Shown piece by piece: positions 50,939 through 62,184 of a DNA stretch of 64,000 nucleotides (within the stretch, counting starts at the first letter, position 1; the number at the start of each line of letters is the position of its first letter). This DNA comes from Bryobacterales bacterium (lineage in GTDB: Bacteria; Acidobacteriota; Terriglobia; Bryobacterales; UBA6623), in assembly GCA_028819215.1 (NCBI GenBank), contig JAPPMG010000031.1, positions 1-64,000 on the forward strand. The letters are read 5' to 3'. A program made the translations under genes and the position numbers. The notes under the pieces were generated by a model that saw only the letters and a program-made list of their open reading frames with translations, searched no databases and had not been told where the DNA came from.

Positions 50939-51564
50939 GGACGTGTCAGTCTCTTGCCGATTGATCGGTGAGCGCCGGGGCGTCTTCCGGACGACCTCGG
51001 CGGAGGCGAGCCTCCACCGTTGCGCCGGCCGCCGTGACGCGGGAGCCATCGTGGTATCAGCGTATCACCGGTGTCGCGTTGAGGATCCGAGAAAGCTCGC
51101 ATAACTTGTGATTGTTGAACCAATTGCAGTCGATTTCGGAGAGTCCGAGACTTGAATTCTCGGGCGCCAGCTGAAGCGCCGCTTCTACCTCTCTGGCGCA
51201 GGTGGACTTCTCCTGCTGTGTCCCGACATCTATCGCGGCCAGGCCGTCCTTTTTCAACAGATGCAGTTCGCCCCTTGCCCGTCAGTCTCTGGCCGGGCCA
51301 GCTGAGCGGCCAGAGTCAAGCACTTGTCTCTGGAAGACGACGAATCGCCGGTCTGCCGGGGCCGACTGCCGACGATATTGCTGTCGCCGCAGCGCTGAGA
51401 GCTCCGATTCAGCGGTCGCGCCCGGCAGCCCGTTGCACGCCCCGAACGCGTGAGACCGCCGGCTGCTGGGGGTCGATCTGCGCCTCATGCTCTGCCTGCA
51501 TCCGACTGCGACATTACCGGCAATTCGGCCGTCAGTGGGATACTGCTGGGTTTGGAACCAGTTG

Positions 51565-51570
51565 TATAAT
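51565..51570 (+). promoter_or_regulatory. -10 box (TATAAT) upstream of gyrA
   Basis: Exact TATAAT 28 nt before the gyrA ATG; no clear -35 seen. Confidence 0.5.
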
Positions 51571-51597
51571 TAAGGAAGCCCCCCCACAACAGGTGCT

Positions 51598-54183
51598 ATG
51601 CCAGAAGACCATACGAACGATTCCGAAGGAATCTTGAGCGGTCCCGATAACTTGGATCACAACATCAGCCCGATTGATATCGAAAACGAGATGCGCAAGT
51701 CGTATCTCGACTATGCGATGTCGGTCATCATCGGGCGTGCCCTGCCTGACGTCAGGGATGGTCTCAAACCGGTGCAGCGGCGCATTCTCTACGCCATGCG
51801 CGAAGAGGGGCTGCGGTCAAATCGGCCGCCGCGCAAGTGCGCCCGGATCGTCGGCCAGGTGATGGGCAAGTACCACCCGCATGGCGATTCGTCGATCTAC
51901 GAGACGCTTGTGCGCATGGCCCAGCCGTTTAGCATGCGCGAGCTGCTGGTGACCGGGCAGGGAAACTTTGGATCCCTCGATGGGGACCCGCCCGCCGCCA
52001 TGCGTTACACCGAGGCGCGGCTTGCTCCGTATGCGGAGGCACTGCTGGAGCACATCGACATGGACACGGTCGACTTCCGGCCCAACTATGACGATTCCGC
52101 CCAAGAGCCGGAGTACTTGGCAGCTTCCGCGCCCAACTTGCTGGTGAATGGCTCCAACGGCATTGCGGTGGGCATGGCGACCAACATCCCGCCCCACAAC
52201 CTCGGCGAATTGGTGGACGCCACGATCCAGCTGATCAAGCACCCCAAGACGAGATTCGAGCGCATCATCGCGATGGTGCAGGGGCCTGACTTCCCCACGG
52301 GCGGCATTCTGTGCGGCACGGCGGGCATCCGGCAGGCCTATGCCACGGGTCGCGGGCACATCTTGGTACGCGCCAAGGTTGAGATCGAGAAGCTGCGCAA
52401 GGATCGCATGGCCGTCGTGGTCAGCGAGGTGCCCTATCAAGTCAACAAGGCCCGCTTGATCAAGAAAGCGGCCGAACTCGTCAATCAGAAGAAGATCGAG
52501 GGCATCAGCGATATCCGCGACGAGAGCGACCGATCCGGCCTGCGGATCGTCTTCGAGATCAAGCGCGGGGACAATCCCGAGGTAGTGCTCAACAACCTCT
52601 ACAAGCACACCGACCTGCAACACGGCTCAGGCGTGGGGATGCTCGCCATCGTGGATGGCCGGCCCAAGGAAATCGGCCTGATCGAATATCTCAAGGTCTT
52701 CATCGGCCACCGCCAGGACGTAGTCCGCCGGCGCACGAACTTCCTGTTGCGCAAGGCTCGCGAGCGGGAGCACATTCTGCTCGGATTCGCCAAGGCACTG
52801 CTGCGCATCGACGAAGTGATCGCCCTGATTCGGGCATCGGCCACACCCAAGGACGCCAAGGCGGGGCTGACCGGCGAGATCGAGGTCGACTACAAGCGCT
52901 TCCTGCGCGAAGAGGCAGGCGCGACGTTCAGGCCGTTCGACTTCACGGAGCGCCAGGCCCAGGCCATCATCGAACTGCAGCTGCAGCGCCTGACCGGCAT
53001 GGAGCGCCAGAAGATCCTCGACGAACTCGAGGAATTGCAGAAGAAGATCGCCGAATACGAAGAGATCCTCGGGTCGGAGGCCGTTCTCAACCAGGTCATC
53101 ATTGACGAGCTACGGGACCTAAAGAAGAAATTCGGAAGCCCGCGGAGGACCGAGATCGGCGAGGAGGTTCGCGAAATCTCGATCGAGGACCTCATTGCGG
53201 ACGAGGGCATGGTCGTGACGGTGACCAAGAACGGCTACCTCAAGCGCACCGCTTTGGACACCTACCGCAAGCAGTCGCGGGGCGGTCGGGGCCGCATAGG
53301 CATGACCACCAGGGACGGGGATCTCGTAGAGCGCCTGTTCTTCGCCACCACCCATTCCTACATCTTGGTCTTCACGAACCTCGGGCGCGTTTACTGGCTC
53401 AAGGTCTACAACATTCCCGAAGTGCCCGCTTCCGGGAAGGGACGCAACATCGTCAATGTGCTCTCGCTGCGGCCCGACGAAAGGACCGTGCAGGCGTTCC
53501 TGCCGGTGTCAAGCTTTGACCCGGACAAGTACATCATGATGGTGACGCGCCAGGGCACGGTCAAGAAGTGTTCGCTGGAGGTGTTCTCGCGTCCGATGTC
53601 GCGCGGGATCATCGCCCTGTCCTTGGCGGAGGGAGACGAGTTGGTTGCGGCCAGATTGTCCGAGAAGGACGACAAGGTCCTGATCGCCACCAACCAAGGC
53701 CAGGCGATTCACTTCAAGAATGACGAGGTGCGGGCGATGGGCCGCACTGCTCGGGGCGTGCGGGGCATCCGGCTGATGAATGAGGATTACGTCATCGGCA
53801 TGCTTTGCGCTACCGACGAACACTTGGTGCTCACAGTCAACGAGTTCGGCTATGGCAAGCGCACCAAGCTGGGCAAGTATCGCGTGACCGCAAGGGCTGG
53901 CAAGGGCGTGATCAACACCAAGATCACCAAGGCCAACGGGGCAGTTGTGGCAGTGATGCGCGTGCTGCCCGACGACGAGGTCATGGTCGTGACCCGCAAC
54001 GGCAAGATACTGCGGACCAGTTCAGACAAGATCCGCGCCACTGGGCGCTCGGCCCAAGGCGTGAGGCTGGTCAACCTCGAAGACAATGATGTCGTCGCAG
54101 CCGCGGTGGTCGTGCCGCGCACCGACGAGATTGACGAAGTGGTTGATGACGAGCCCGAACAGCCGACGCTCACGATCCAGTAG
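51598..54183 (+). CDS. gyrA: DNA gyrase subunit A
   Basis: [60 protein letters not shown]; GyrA box [10 protein letters not shown]. Confidence 0.97.
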   Translation: MPEDHTNDSEGILSGPDNLDHNISPIDIENEMRKSYLDYAMSVIIGRALPDVRDGLKPVQRRILYAMREEGLRSNRPPRKCARIVGQVMGKYHPHGDSSIYETLVRMAQPFSMRELLVTGQGNFGSLDGDPPAAMRYTEARLAPYAEALLEHIDMDTVDFRPNYDDSAQEPEYLAASAPNLLVNGSNGIAVGMATNIPPHNLGELVDATIQLIKHPKTRFERIIAMVQGPDFPTGGILCGTAGIRQAYATGRGHILVRAKVEIEKLRKDRMAVVVSEVPYQVNKARLIKKAAELVNQKKIEGISDIRDESDRSGLRIVFEIKRGDNPEVVLNNLYKHTDLQHGSGVGMLAIVDGRPKEIGLIEYLKVFIGHRQDVVRRRTNFLLRKAREREHILLGFAKALLRIDEVIALIRASATPKDAKAGLTGEIEVDYKRFLREEAGATFRPFDFTERQAQAIIELQLQRLTGMERQKILDELEELQKKIAEYEEILGSEAVLNQVIIDELRDLKKKFGSPRRTEIGEEVREISIEDLIADEGMVVTVTKNGYLKRTALDTYRKQSRGGRGRIGMTTRDGDLVERLFFATTHSYILVFTNLGRVYWLKVYNIPEVPASGKGRNIVNVLSLRPDERTVQAFLPVSSFDPDKYIMMVTRQGTVKKCSLEVFSRPMSRGIIALSLAEGDELVAARLSEKDDKVLIATNQGQAIHFKNDEVRAMGRTARGVRGIRLMNEDYVIGMLCATDEHLVLTVNEFGYGKRTKLGKYRVTARAGKGVINTKITKANGAVVAVMRVLPDDEVMVVTRNGKILRTSSDKIRATGRSAQGVRLVNLEDNDVVAAAVVVPRTDEIDEVVDDEPEQPTLTIQ

Positions 54184-54403
54184 AGCGCCCGTAGAAGAGC
54201 AGTTCCTTAGGGCGGTGCGTTCGGGCCGAGAGGCTTCGCGCGAGTCAAAATCCTACCCGCTAGGACGCTTGCGAATGGTCGCTTGGCTGGCGCCGTGCAA
54301 GCGCGGGGCAATCTCCCGGCGAGAGATCGGCGAATCGCAGATACCGGCCCGCAGGAATCTCCTCAGTCCGGCGTGAACTGGTCCGGAACTTGCGCGAGTC
54401 TGA

Positions 54404-56338
54404 TCACTCAGACCCGCCCGCCAGTGTCTCGCCGACGGGTTCATCCTCCGTCGCTGCTGGCGGATCGACCACTGTTAGGCGGACGGACTCCAATGGGCGG
54501 CGAACGTCGTTGCGTTTCCGCGGAGCTCCGATCCAGAGCGTCGAGAACGCTCTGACTGTGTCACCGCCGCCGCGCGCCCTTCCGAGGATCCGGAGCGGAT
54601 AGTCCCCCGCCGGCAGATCCGCTGCGACTGCCACGTCCAAGAACGCAGTCGGGATGACGACATTGTCGCCATCACCGGAAGGGCCGAAGTACTGCTCGGC
54701 CCGGAACTGCCCCAGCGCGTCCGATACTCCTGGCGGTGGTCCTTCGATCCAGACGTCAACCGCGTCGCGAAAGCCCGGTTCGGGCATCATCAGCACGTCA
54801 ATGCGCTCCGTTGCGCCGGTCTTGACGTTCAGGTTTTCCGGCGCCGCCAGCAAGGCGAAGCGAGGCTCCCGCTCTTCGATGCGCAGGCGGTACACCATGT
54901 CGGGCCCGCCGCGGTCAATGCGGTCGCGCACCAGCAGGCGGTAGCGGCCGCTCCTTGGGGCCCGGAAATAGAGCAACGAGTCCGGATTGCCGATCACGGT
55001 GCCTTGGCCCGACATCAAGTCATCGTGCTCGGCCACCAGAGATCCGTCGCTGTCGAACAACTCCAGCACGGTGTCGATATTAGGCAGTCCGAGCTGTGTG
55101 GCCAGCGTGGTGACCACGACCGGTTGGCCGGCCCGCAGTTCCAGCCAGTACTCGTGCTCCTCGTCGCGGCGGCGGAGTACGCTGTTGCAGGCGACACCCT
55201 CCGGCGAGGGCGAAATCGCTTTGTCGCAATCGGGCTCGGCCATGTCCGAGACCTCGAAGCTGATGGCATCAGTACTGCCGCCCGGCGACTCTGTCCAGAT
55301 GCGCCACAGTCCTCGCGGAGCGTCGCGCGGAATGGTCAGCCTGCCTGTTACGCGGTCTGCGCTCCGCTCTTCGATGTCCACTGTCAAGCGCCGAGGTGCC
55401 GGGTCCGTCACCCGCAATGGAATCGTGTACGGGAATGTCAGCCGGTAGTACTCGGCGCGTCGCACCGGGGCCAGCCAGATCCTCTCTACGTCTTGCAGCC
55501 ACCGCCCGCGCAGCGAAAGTTCGACTTGCTCTCCCGCCCGCGCTCCCAGAGGGAATGCCGCGTGGGCCACGGGCAGGATTCCGATGCGGAGCATGTACCC
55601 GCAGTTCTTGGCGCAATTGACGCGTTGCGGGCCGCGGTATTGGTCCAGCTTGAGGTAGTACGTGCCCGAGCGCTGGAAAGTGTGCTCGATGAACGGCGTT
55701 TCCAAGTATTCGTCGCGGTCATCGTTGAAGGCGACGCGGTTGCCGCCGCTGTCGAGCAGCGACATGTCGTTTTCGAGGAATCCCCCGTACTCAATGGATC
55801 GCAGGTCAAACGTCCAGCGCTCTCCAGCCTTGGCCTCGAGCCGGTAGGTGTCGATATCTCTCAGCTCGTACATCCCGCCCTGGATCGTTTGCGGCCTAAG
55901 GTCGATCGCCTGAGCGGCAGCGATGGTGTCGTTGGGCTCCGCCTCGAGCGTGGAGGCGAATTCGTCGACGTAGAACATGCGCGAGTTTGAAAGCCCGCGC
56001 GGGGTGCGCAACGTTGCGATATGAGGCCCGAGCGGTGCGTCCGCACCAATCAAGATCCGGCCTGTGATAGAACCTCGGCCGTCAGAGCCGGCCGACTGCC
56101 AGGTCAAATGAGCGGAATCAAATTCCAGCGTCGCAGGAAGCTCAAGATTGCTGCCGACCAGCGTTACATCGACGGCAGTAGCCACCTGGCCGCCCAGCGG
56201 TTCGATGCGGTCGATCCAAGGATCGGATGGGTCCTCGGCCGCGAAGGCGACAGCTAGCGCCAGCGCGCTTGCGAGCGCAAGCCGGGCCGCAGGGGCACTG
56301 TGGCTACGCGAACAGCTCGGAAATCGGTTCCCCGCCAT
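54404..56338 (-). CDS. PPC (pre-peptidase C-terminal) domain exported protein
   Basis: EAEPNDTIAAAQAIDLRPQTIQGGMYELRDIDTYRLEAKAGERWTFDLRS and a second PPC-like region; 35-nt overlap with the DUF1501 gene upstream in the operon. Confidence 0.82.
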   Translation of the reverse strand: MAGNRFPSCSRSHSAPAARLALASALALAVAFAAEDPSDPWIDRIEPLGGQVATAVDVTLVGSNLELPATLEFDSAHLTWQSAGSDGRGSITGRILIGADAPLGPHIATLRTPRGLSNSRMFYVDEFASTLEAEPNDTIAAAQAIDLRPQTIQGGMYELRDIDTYRLEAKAGERWTFDLRSIEYGGFLENDMSLLDSGGNRVAFNDDRDEYLETPFIEHTFQRSGTYYLKLDQYRGPQRVNCAKNCGYMLRIGILPVAHAAFPLGARAGEQVELSLRGRWLQDVERIWLAPVRRAEYYRLTFPYTIPLRVTDPAPRRLTVDIEERSADRVTGRLTIPRDAPRGLWRIWTESPGGSTDAISFEVSDMAEPDCDKAISPSPEGVACNSVLRRRDEEHEYWLELRAGQPVVVTTLATQLGLPNIDTVLELFDSDGSLVAEHDDLMSGQGTVIGNPDSLLYFRAPRSGRYRLLVRDRIDRGGPDMVYRLRIEEREPRFALLAAPENLNVKTGATERIDVLMMPEPGFRDAVDVWIEGPPPGVSDALGQFRAEQYFGPSGDGDNVVIPTAFLDVAVAADLPAGDYPLRILGRARGGGDTVRAFSTLWIGAPRKRNDVRRPLESVRLTVVDPPAATEDEPVGETLAGGSE

Positions 56339-57575
56339 CGTTGATCCTGATCGGCCGTCCGAGTGCGTGGTATTGCTTGTGCGTGTCGATGCCCAGCTTG
56401 CGGTAGAGCGTCGCGCCTAGATCCTCGATGGAAATCGGCCGATCCCTCGGTTCGGCACCCATCGCGTCGGAGCTGCCGATCACTTGGCCGCCGGGCACGC
56501 CTGCTCCCGCGACTGCAATGGAGAACACGCCTGGCCAATGGTCCCTTCCGGCCGAGTGGTTGATTTCTGGAGTGCGCCCGAATTCCCCAATTGCTAGGAC
56601 CAGCGTCGAATCGAGCAGCCCCCGAGCATCCAGATCTTCAAGTAGCGCGTTGAAGGATTGGTCGAACTCCGGGTACAGCTTCTTGTTGGTCTTGTCGTTG
56701 TCTGAATGGGTGTCGTAGCCGCCGTGGAAGAGCGTCACCAGCCGCACGCCAGCCTCGATCAGCCGCCGTGCCAGCAACGCGCCCTGGCCGCCGGTGGTGC
56801 GCCCGTATGCGTCGCGCACTTTGTCCGGCTCGGAACCAATGTCGAACGCCCGCTTCGCCTCGGGCGAGCTGACCAGGTCGAGGGCCCTTTGGTAGAACTG
56901 GCCCATGCTGCCGACCACGCCGGATTTTTCGATAGCCTCGAGCCGGGAGTCCAGCGCGGAGAGCAGTCGGGCGCGGCCTCGGGCTTCTTCCAGCCCCAGG
57001 CCCGTTGGCAGGGTCATGTCTTGTACGGAGTACTTCTCCTTGGAAGGATCTCCTGCGATGAACGGGTCGTACGCCGACCCCAGAAAACCAGCCTCCGCGC
57101 AAATGTCCTTCCTGGGAATGACAACGAATGGCGGCAGTCCGTTGCGAGTGCCGAATTCGCGTGCCACCACCGAGCCGTAGACCGGGTGCTTGTAGGCATT
57201 GTTGGGCCGTTGCCCGGAAAAGGCGTACTGCTTGGCCTTTTCGTGGATGGCCTCCAGCGAAAACATCGACCGGATCACCGAGAAGCGCTTGAAGTTCGCA
57301 GCGCTGCGCGGCAGCAGCTCGCTGAACCGCACTCCTGGAACGGTCGTGGGGATCGTGCCGAATCCGCCACGCACCTCGCGCGGCGCGTCAGGCTTGGGAT
57401 CGAACGAGTCGTGCTGGCACAGCCCGCCGGTGTGGAAGTAGACGAGGCACGACATGTCGCTGCGCCCTGGCGAGGCGGACAGCAGTTGAGGGAGCGAGAT
57501 GCCACCGACCGAGAATCCGCCCATGCGCAGGAAGTCCCTGCGGGAGTAACGTGTGCGCATTTCGGAAAGCTGCAT
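56304..57575 (-). CDS. DUF1501 domain-containing protein
   Basis: YSRRDFLRMGGFSVGGISLPQLLSA leader; SCLVYFHTGGLCQHDSFDPKPDAPREVRGGFGTI; LDSTLVLAIGEFGRTPEIN; GRDHWPGVFSIAVAGAGVPGGQVIGSSD. Confidence 0.94.
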   Translation of the reverse strand: MQLSEMRTRYSRRDFLRMGGFSVGGISLPQLLSASPGRSDMSCLVYFHTGGLCQHDSFDPKPDAPREVRGGFGTIPTTVPGVRFSELLPRSAANFKRFSVIRSMFSLEAIHEKAKQYAFSGQRPNNAYKHPVYGSVVAREFGTRNGLPPFVVIPRKDICAEAGFLGSAYDPFIAGDPSKEKYSVQDMTLPTGLGLEEARGRARLLSALDSRLEAIEKSGVVGSMGQFYQRALDLVSSPEAKRAFDIGSEPDKVRDAYGRTTGGQGALLARRLIEAGVRLVTLFHGGYDTHSDNDKTNKKLYPEFDQSFNALLEDLDARGLLDSTLVLAIGEFGRTPEINHSAGRDHWPGVFSIAVAGAGVPGGQVIGSSDAMGAEPRDRPISIEDLGATLYRKLGIDTHKQYHALGRPIRINDGGEPISELFA

Positions 57576-57586
57576 TGCCGACTCCC

Positions 57587-60004
57587 TCAGAGGTTCATCT
57601 GGAATTCCTTGGTATTGAGGATCGCCCAGAGCATGTTCGCCAAGCCTTGCCGCCGCGCTCGTCCAGCCGCGGTCTCAGCTGCGAGGTAGGCCTCGAGAGC
57701 CTCGCGCTCAGCGGCCTCGGGAGCGCGCGAGAAGGCCCGTCCGTATAGCGCGTCGATGATCGCGTCATCGCTCAATCCCCGGTGCAAGAGCGTGTCCAGC
57801 ACGAACCCCTCCGCCGCCATGCGCCCGGCGAGCACGTCGCCGTTCATCATCTGCAAGGCTTGGGCCAGCGAGGGCGCGTTGGAACGCGCTTCCATGATAT
57901 CCCTGCGGGGATGGCCGAACGTGGTCAGGAAGTGCGTTGCGCCGATGCTTGCGATCAGTTCCTTGGGCGATGTGCCCGCCGGGTAGTTCCTGAATTCCTC
58001 CGCGACGCCGGTGACTTGCGAGATCGCGTCCAGCAGTACTTCCGCCGGCAGCTTGCGCGGCAGATACCGAGCGAAGAGCGCGTCCTCGAGCGGCCTCTCG
58101 CCTCCCGGGCGCGCTGGCACGTGAGCCGACAGCTGGTAGGTCTTGGAGTTGAGGATCAGGCGGTGCAGGGCCTTGAAGCGGAAGCCCGTGTCGATGAAAT
58201 AGCGCGCTAGCTCGTCCAGCAGACCCCGGTGCGTGGCCCGGTTGGTGGAGCGGAAGTCGTCGAAGGGCTCGACGATGCCGCGCTGGAAGTACTCGTACCA
58301 GACGCGATTGACGGTGGCTCGGGCGAACTGCGTCTGCTCGGTGCGCGTGATCCAGTCTGCCAAGACCTCTCGACGGCTCATTCCGGAGGGGATCTCGGGC
58401 TGTTCGCCGCCCAGAAAGCGCGGCTTGACAGGCTGCTTGGTGACGGGATGCTCGATTTCACCGCGCCGGTCGTCGTACCAGATCCTGCGGTACTGGCCAT
58501 ATCCGTGCTTGACCCGCGTGCGGGCGAGGAACGCCGCCAGCCCGTAGAAGTCGTCCTGGGTGAGGTTCTCCAGCGGGTGGTTGTGGCACTGGGCGCACTC
58601 GAGCCGCTGTCCCAAGAACAGGCGGGTGATGGTTGGGACCGCCTTTTCGACTTCGAACGTCTTGAGCATGAAGTCGATCGCCGGATGCCAGAAATTGCCG
58701 GCCGGGCGCACTGTCGTGTCGCCCTCGGCCGTGAGCATCGCGCGCACTGTCTCGTCGTAGGGCCAGTCCTGGCGGATCGAGTCGTGCAGCCAGCGCTTGA
58801 ACGAGCCGTTGGTGCGGCCTTGGGAGTAGTACTGCGAATTGCGGAACCAGTCCTCGAACTTCACCAGCCAGTGAGTGGAGTACTCATCGCTCTCCAACAG
58901 CCGATCCACGAGCGCGGAGCGCTTGTCGGGGCGGTCGCTTGCAAGAAAGGCCTCGGCCTCGTCTGCGGCGGGCAGGACGCCGACGGCATCCAAGTACACC
59001 CGACGCAGGAATGTGCGGTCGTCACTGAGCGGAAACGGCTCGACACCGACGCTGCGGAGCTTGTCGAAGACATGCTCGTCGATGAAATTGGCGGGCTCGG
59101 GAAACCGCAGGTCGCGGCTCGGCGCCTCCTCGACGACGATAAACTGTGCCGCGGCCGCCTTGCCCATTGCGCGGGCCATGACAGTCGTCATGCCGGGAGC
59201 CTTCGCGGTGACGGTCCAATCTTCGTCCAGAGTCACGACGGCCTCGTCCTTGACGGCGTAGCGGACTTCTGCGGTCAGATCGCGCGTCGAGCCGTCGGAT
59301 AGCCGGCCCACCACGACGACGGGCTGGCGCTGGCCTGCGCCGGTCAGCACCTGCTCGCCCGGATGGATCTCGAGTCTCTCCAGCCGCGTGCCCCCGGCGC
59401 CGTACGGCGTGCCCTGCCGCAACCATTCGAGGATGGTCGCGTACTCGTCTGACGAAGGCGTCATGAGCTGGCCGCCGCCGTGAGCAATCGCAAAGCTCGG
59501 CTTGGCCAGCAGTAGCGAGTCCTCCGGCGATCCGGCCGAGACTCGGCGCCCCGCCTGCTGGTTCACGATCATGTCGTAGTCGAAGCGGGGGTCCGAGCCG
59601 TACAGGGAAAGCCTGAAGCCGTTCTGGCCGGCCGGCGAGCCGTGGCACGCGGAGGAATTGCAGCCCTTGGTGGTAAGGATCGAGAGCAGGTCGCGCTCGA
59701 AGCCGACTCCCATGGCCGAGCGCCGGTTCCCGACCCGGACGGTTGTCACGGCCGTTCCAGCGGCACAGCGCACGTCGATTCGAGCTTGGCCCGGAGCGTG
59801 TGCCACGACGCGGTTTCCTTCAACCGTGGCCACTCCTGGATCCGTGCTGGATGTCTCGCAGCCGGACCCTCCGGACAGCACGATGCGCTGGGATTCGCCG
59901 GGACTCTGGAGCCTGATATCGGAGGGCTGGATCAGGACTGCGGCAGGTGCCGACCAAGCCGGCACGGCTGCGCAGATGCAGATTCCGACTCGCGCCAGAC
60001 GCAC
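57587..60004 (-). CDS. DUF1549/DUF1553 domain protein with Ig-like (Big2) and cytochrome motifs
   Basis: GCNSSACHGSPAGQNGFRLSLYG, LGQRLECAQCHNHPLENLTQDDFYGLAAFL, RRVYLDAVGVLPAADEAEAFLASDRPDKRSALVDRLL; probable GTG start at 60004. Confidence 0.92.
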   Translation of the reverse strand: MRLARVGICICAAVPAWSAPAAVLIQPSDIRLQSPGESQRIVLSGGSGCETSSTDPGVATVEGNRVVAHAPGQARIDVRCAAGTAVTTVRVGNRRSAMGVGFERDLLSILTTKGCNSSACHGSPAGQNGFRLSLYGSDPRFDYDMIVNQQAGRRVSAGSPEDSLLLAKPSFAIAHGGGQLMTPSSDEYATILEWLRQGTPYGAGGTRLERLEIHPGEQVLTGAGQRQPVVVVGRLSDGSTRDLTAEVRYAVKDEAVVTLDEDWTVTAKAPGMTTVMARAMGKAAAAQFIVVEEAPSRDLRFPEPANFIDEHVFDKLRSVGVEPFPLSDDRTFLRRVYLDAVGVLPAADEAEAFLASDRPDKRSALVDRLLESDEYSTHWLVKFEDWFRNSQYYSQGRTNGSFKRWLHDSIRQDWPYDETVRAMLTAEGDTTVRPAGNFWHPAIDFMLKTFEVEKAVPTITRLFLGQRLECAQCHNHPLENLTQDDFYGLAAFLARTRVKHGYGQYRRIWYDDRRGEIEHPVTKQPVKPRFLGGEQPEIPSGMSRREVLADWITRTEQTQFARATVNRVWYEYFQRGIVEPFDDFRSTNRATHRGLLDELARYFIDTGFRFKALHRLILNSKTYQLSAHVPARPGGERPLEDALFARYLPRKLPAEVLLDAISQVTGVAEEFRNYPAGTSPKELIASIGATHFLTTFGHPRRDIMEARSNAPSLAQALQMMNGDVLAGRMAAEGFVLDTLLHRGLSDDAIIDALYGRAFSRAPEAAEREALEAYLAAETAAGRARRQGLANMLWAILNTKEFQMNL

Positions 60005-60392
60005 ACTGCAAGCGTAGTAGATGGACGCGTTTGCCGCAACCGTTGCGGGCGTCCGAAAGACCTGTGCCCGGCTGCCCTTGCAGGCTCTCAAGCGGCATCG
60101 TTGGGCGGCGCCTGCCCGTCCTGGCCGGCGCGCCGGAAGTTCGATCGCCTGGTGCTCAGTGCAGAGCGAGGTCCGCGGACTTGGCTGCCAAGGCCCGGAT
60201 CGTGTTCAGCGGCCAGACCTATGCCGCGCGCGGCCGCGTTTCAGGCAAGGGTGCGCTATATATCTCGTTCACCATCACACGGCGGGTACTCCGTGCTACT
60301 CTCTTTGGAGCACAACGACACTCTGTGTAGTGCCTCGGGTTTGTCGGCGTTCGGCTGCAAGCGTCCTCGAAATCCAAGCGGCCGGATGGACT

Positions 60393-61979
60393 GTGAACAT
60401 TCTTCTCTACAACCCCGACAACCAAGTCACCAAGAACTACATGCCACACCTGTGGATGTTTGTTCTGCAGGCTGTGACCCCGCCCGGTCACAAGGTCTTC
60501 CTCATCGATGGCAATGCCCAGAGCATGACCGAGGAGAGCATTGCGCAGTTTGTCCGTGACAACAACATAGAGCTGGCAGGCATCGGCGCGATGACGCGCA
60601 TGGCCGCCCGGGCGTATCGCATGGCCGACGCGATCCGGGCTGCTGGCGCCAAGGTTGTGATGGGCGGCCCGCATGTCACGGAGGTGCCCAACGAGCCGAT
60701 CGGCAAGGACGGCGAGCCGCGCCACGCTGACGCGGTTGCGCTCGGCGAGGCCGACGATCTGTGGCCGAAGATCGTGAACGATGCCGCGGCTGGCCAGCTG
60801 CAGGAAGTCTACATGCCCGTGGACGAATCCGGCGCAGAGGTCAAGCCATCGCTGGAAGACTATCCCGAGATCCCTTGGGAGACGATGGACTTGCGGCAGT
60901 TCGATCTGGTCGCCAAGGTTCCCAAGTGGGGCCGCTACCTGCTGGAGCAGGCTGGCAGCACTTGGAAGAGTCTCTACGTGGTGCCGATCGAATCCGGGCG
61001 GGGCTGTCCCTACGGCTGCGACTTTTGCACCGTGACGGGCTTCTTCGGAGATTCGATCCGATTTCGCAGCAACCAGAGCGTGATCGACGAGATCCTGCGC
61101 TTGAAGGCGCGGGCGAAAGCGGAGGGTGGTCGCGTCGCGGTGTTTTTCATCGACGATAACTTCGCCATCAACGTCAAGCGCACCAAGTCGCTGTTGCGGG
61201 ACATGATCGCCCAAGACGCCCAGGTGCCGTGGGTCGCGCAGATCAGCATGAACTTGCTCAAGGACGAGGAGCTGGCGGATCTGATCAAGGAGAGCGGCGG
61301 CCGCTGGATCTTCATGGGCTTGGAATCCATCGACCCGGCCAGCCTCAAGGACGTCAACAAGGGGTTCAACAAGCCGGCGCTGTACGGACAGGTCTTGGAC
61401 CGGCTGGCCAGCCGGGGCATCTACTCGATCACTTCGTTCATCTTCGGGATGGACGGCGACCGGCCGGGCGTGGCTCAAGAGACGCTCGATGCGATAGCGA
61501 GCTGGCCTCCCGGGCTGCCGGTGTACGGGCTGATGACTCCCTATCCGGCGACGCCCCTGTATGACCGCTTGATGGAGCAGGGGCGGCTAACGCGCCCCAA
61601 GCACTGGCTGGACTTCCGGCCGTTCCGCATGGCCTACACGCCGGAACACATCAGCATCGAAGCCGCCGAGCAAGAGGTTCATCGGGCTTGGACGGAGTCT
61701 TATTCCCCAGAATCGACGGAGCGGGCGCTGGATCAGATCAGGCATCGGCCGTACCACGAGCGGGCGGTGATGTTCTTCACTCGGATGGCGTTTCGTGGAA
61801 TCTATTTCCCGCAGATGAAGAAGCGCCACTGGGTCGCGCTGCTGTGGCAGAATCGAGCCAGCTTCTTGCGGATCATCAGGGAGGGCTTGGAGGAACACCG
61901 CCGCCATCGCCGCGGTCGCCCCGATCCTCCTGTGCAAGGCGCGCCCGTAACGGCCAGATCCGAGCGAGTCGCTGCCTGA
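60393..61979 (+). CDS. B12-binding domain radical SAM protein
   Basis: VNILLYNPDNQVTKNYMPHLWMFVLQAVTPPGHKVFLIDG (B12 domain) and ESGRGCPYGCDFCTVTGFFG (CX3CX2C); GTG start. Confidence 0.9.
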   Translation: MNILLYNPDNQVTKNYMPHLWMFVLQAVTPPGHKVFLIDGNAQSMTEESIAQFVRDNNIELAGIGAMTRMAARAYRMADAIRAAGAKVVMGGPHVTEVPNEPIGKDGEPRHADAVALGEADDLWPKIVNDAAAGQLQEVYMPVDESGAEVKPSLEDYPEIPWETMDLRQFDLVAKVPKWGRYLLEQAGSTWKSLYVVPIESGRGCPYGCDFCTVTGFFGDSIRFRSNQSVIDEILRLKARAKAEGGRVAVFFIDDNFAINVKRTKSLLRDMIAQDAQVPWVAQISMNLLKDEELADLIKESGGRWIFMGLESIDPASLKDVNKGFNKPALYGQVLDRLASRGIYSITSFIFGMDGDRPGVAQETLDAIASWPPGLPVYGLMTPYPATPLYDRLMEQGRLTRPKHWLDFRPFRMAYTPEHISIEAAEQEVHRAWTESYSPESTERALDQIRHRPYHERAVMFFTRMAFRGIYFPQMKKRHWVALLWQNRASFLRIIREGLEEHRRHRRGRPDPPVQGAPVTARSERVAA

Positions 61980-62155
61980 TAACACTGTCGCCGAGTCCGT
62001 GCACGGCATCGGGCCAGTGTAAGCGTTAGCTGTTGCGGCCCGGAAGCCATTCGTTCCGCGCCGCGAGCGGCCGCAGGCATGCGGCGAACTTGTCAATGCA
62101 CCGGTCCAGCCCGGGGAAGGTTGCCGTGGATGGATCAAGAAATCGGAAGCATTGT

Positions 62156-62184
62156 TTGACTACTGTATATATCCCTGTTACAGT
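62156..62184 (+). promoter_or_regulatory. Candidate sigma-70 promoter overlapped by an inverted repeat
   Basis: TTGACT (62156-62161) - 17 nt - TACAGT (62179-62184); ACTGTA (62162-62167) - N11 - TACAGT inverted repeat spans spacer and -10. Confidence 0.5.

Noticed and set aside
51057-51257. 66-aa minus-strand ORF with natural-looking composition
   Set aside because: No recognisable family, no clear SD; could be a gene remnant but unsupported.
60219-61478. 419-aa minus-strand ORF
   Set aside because: Antisense shadow of the radical SAM gene.
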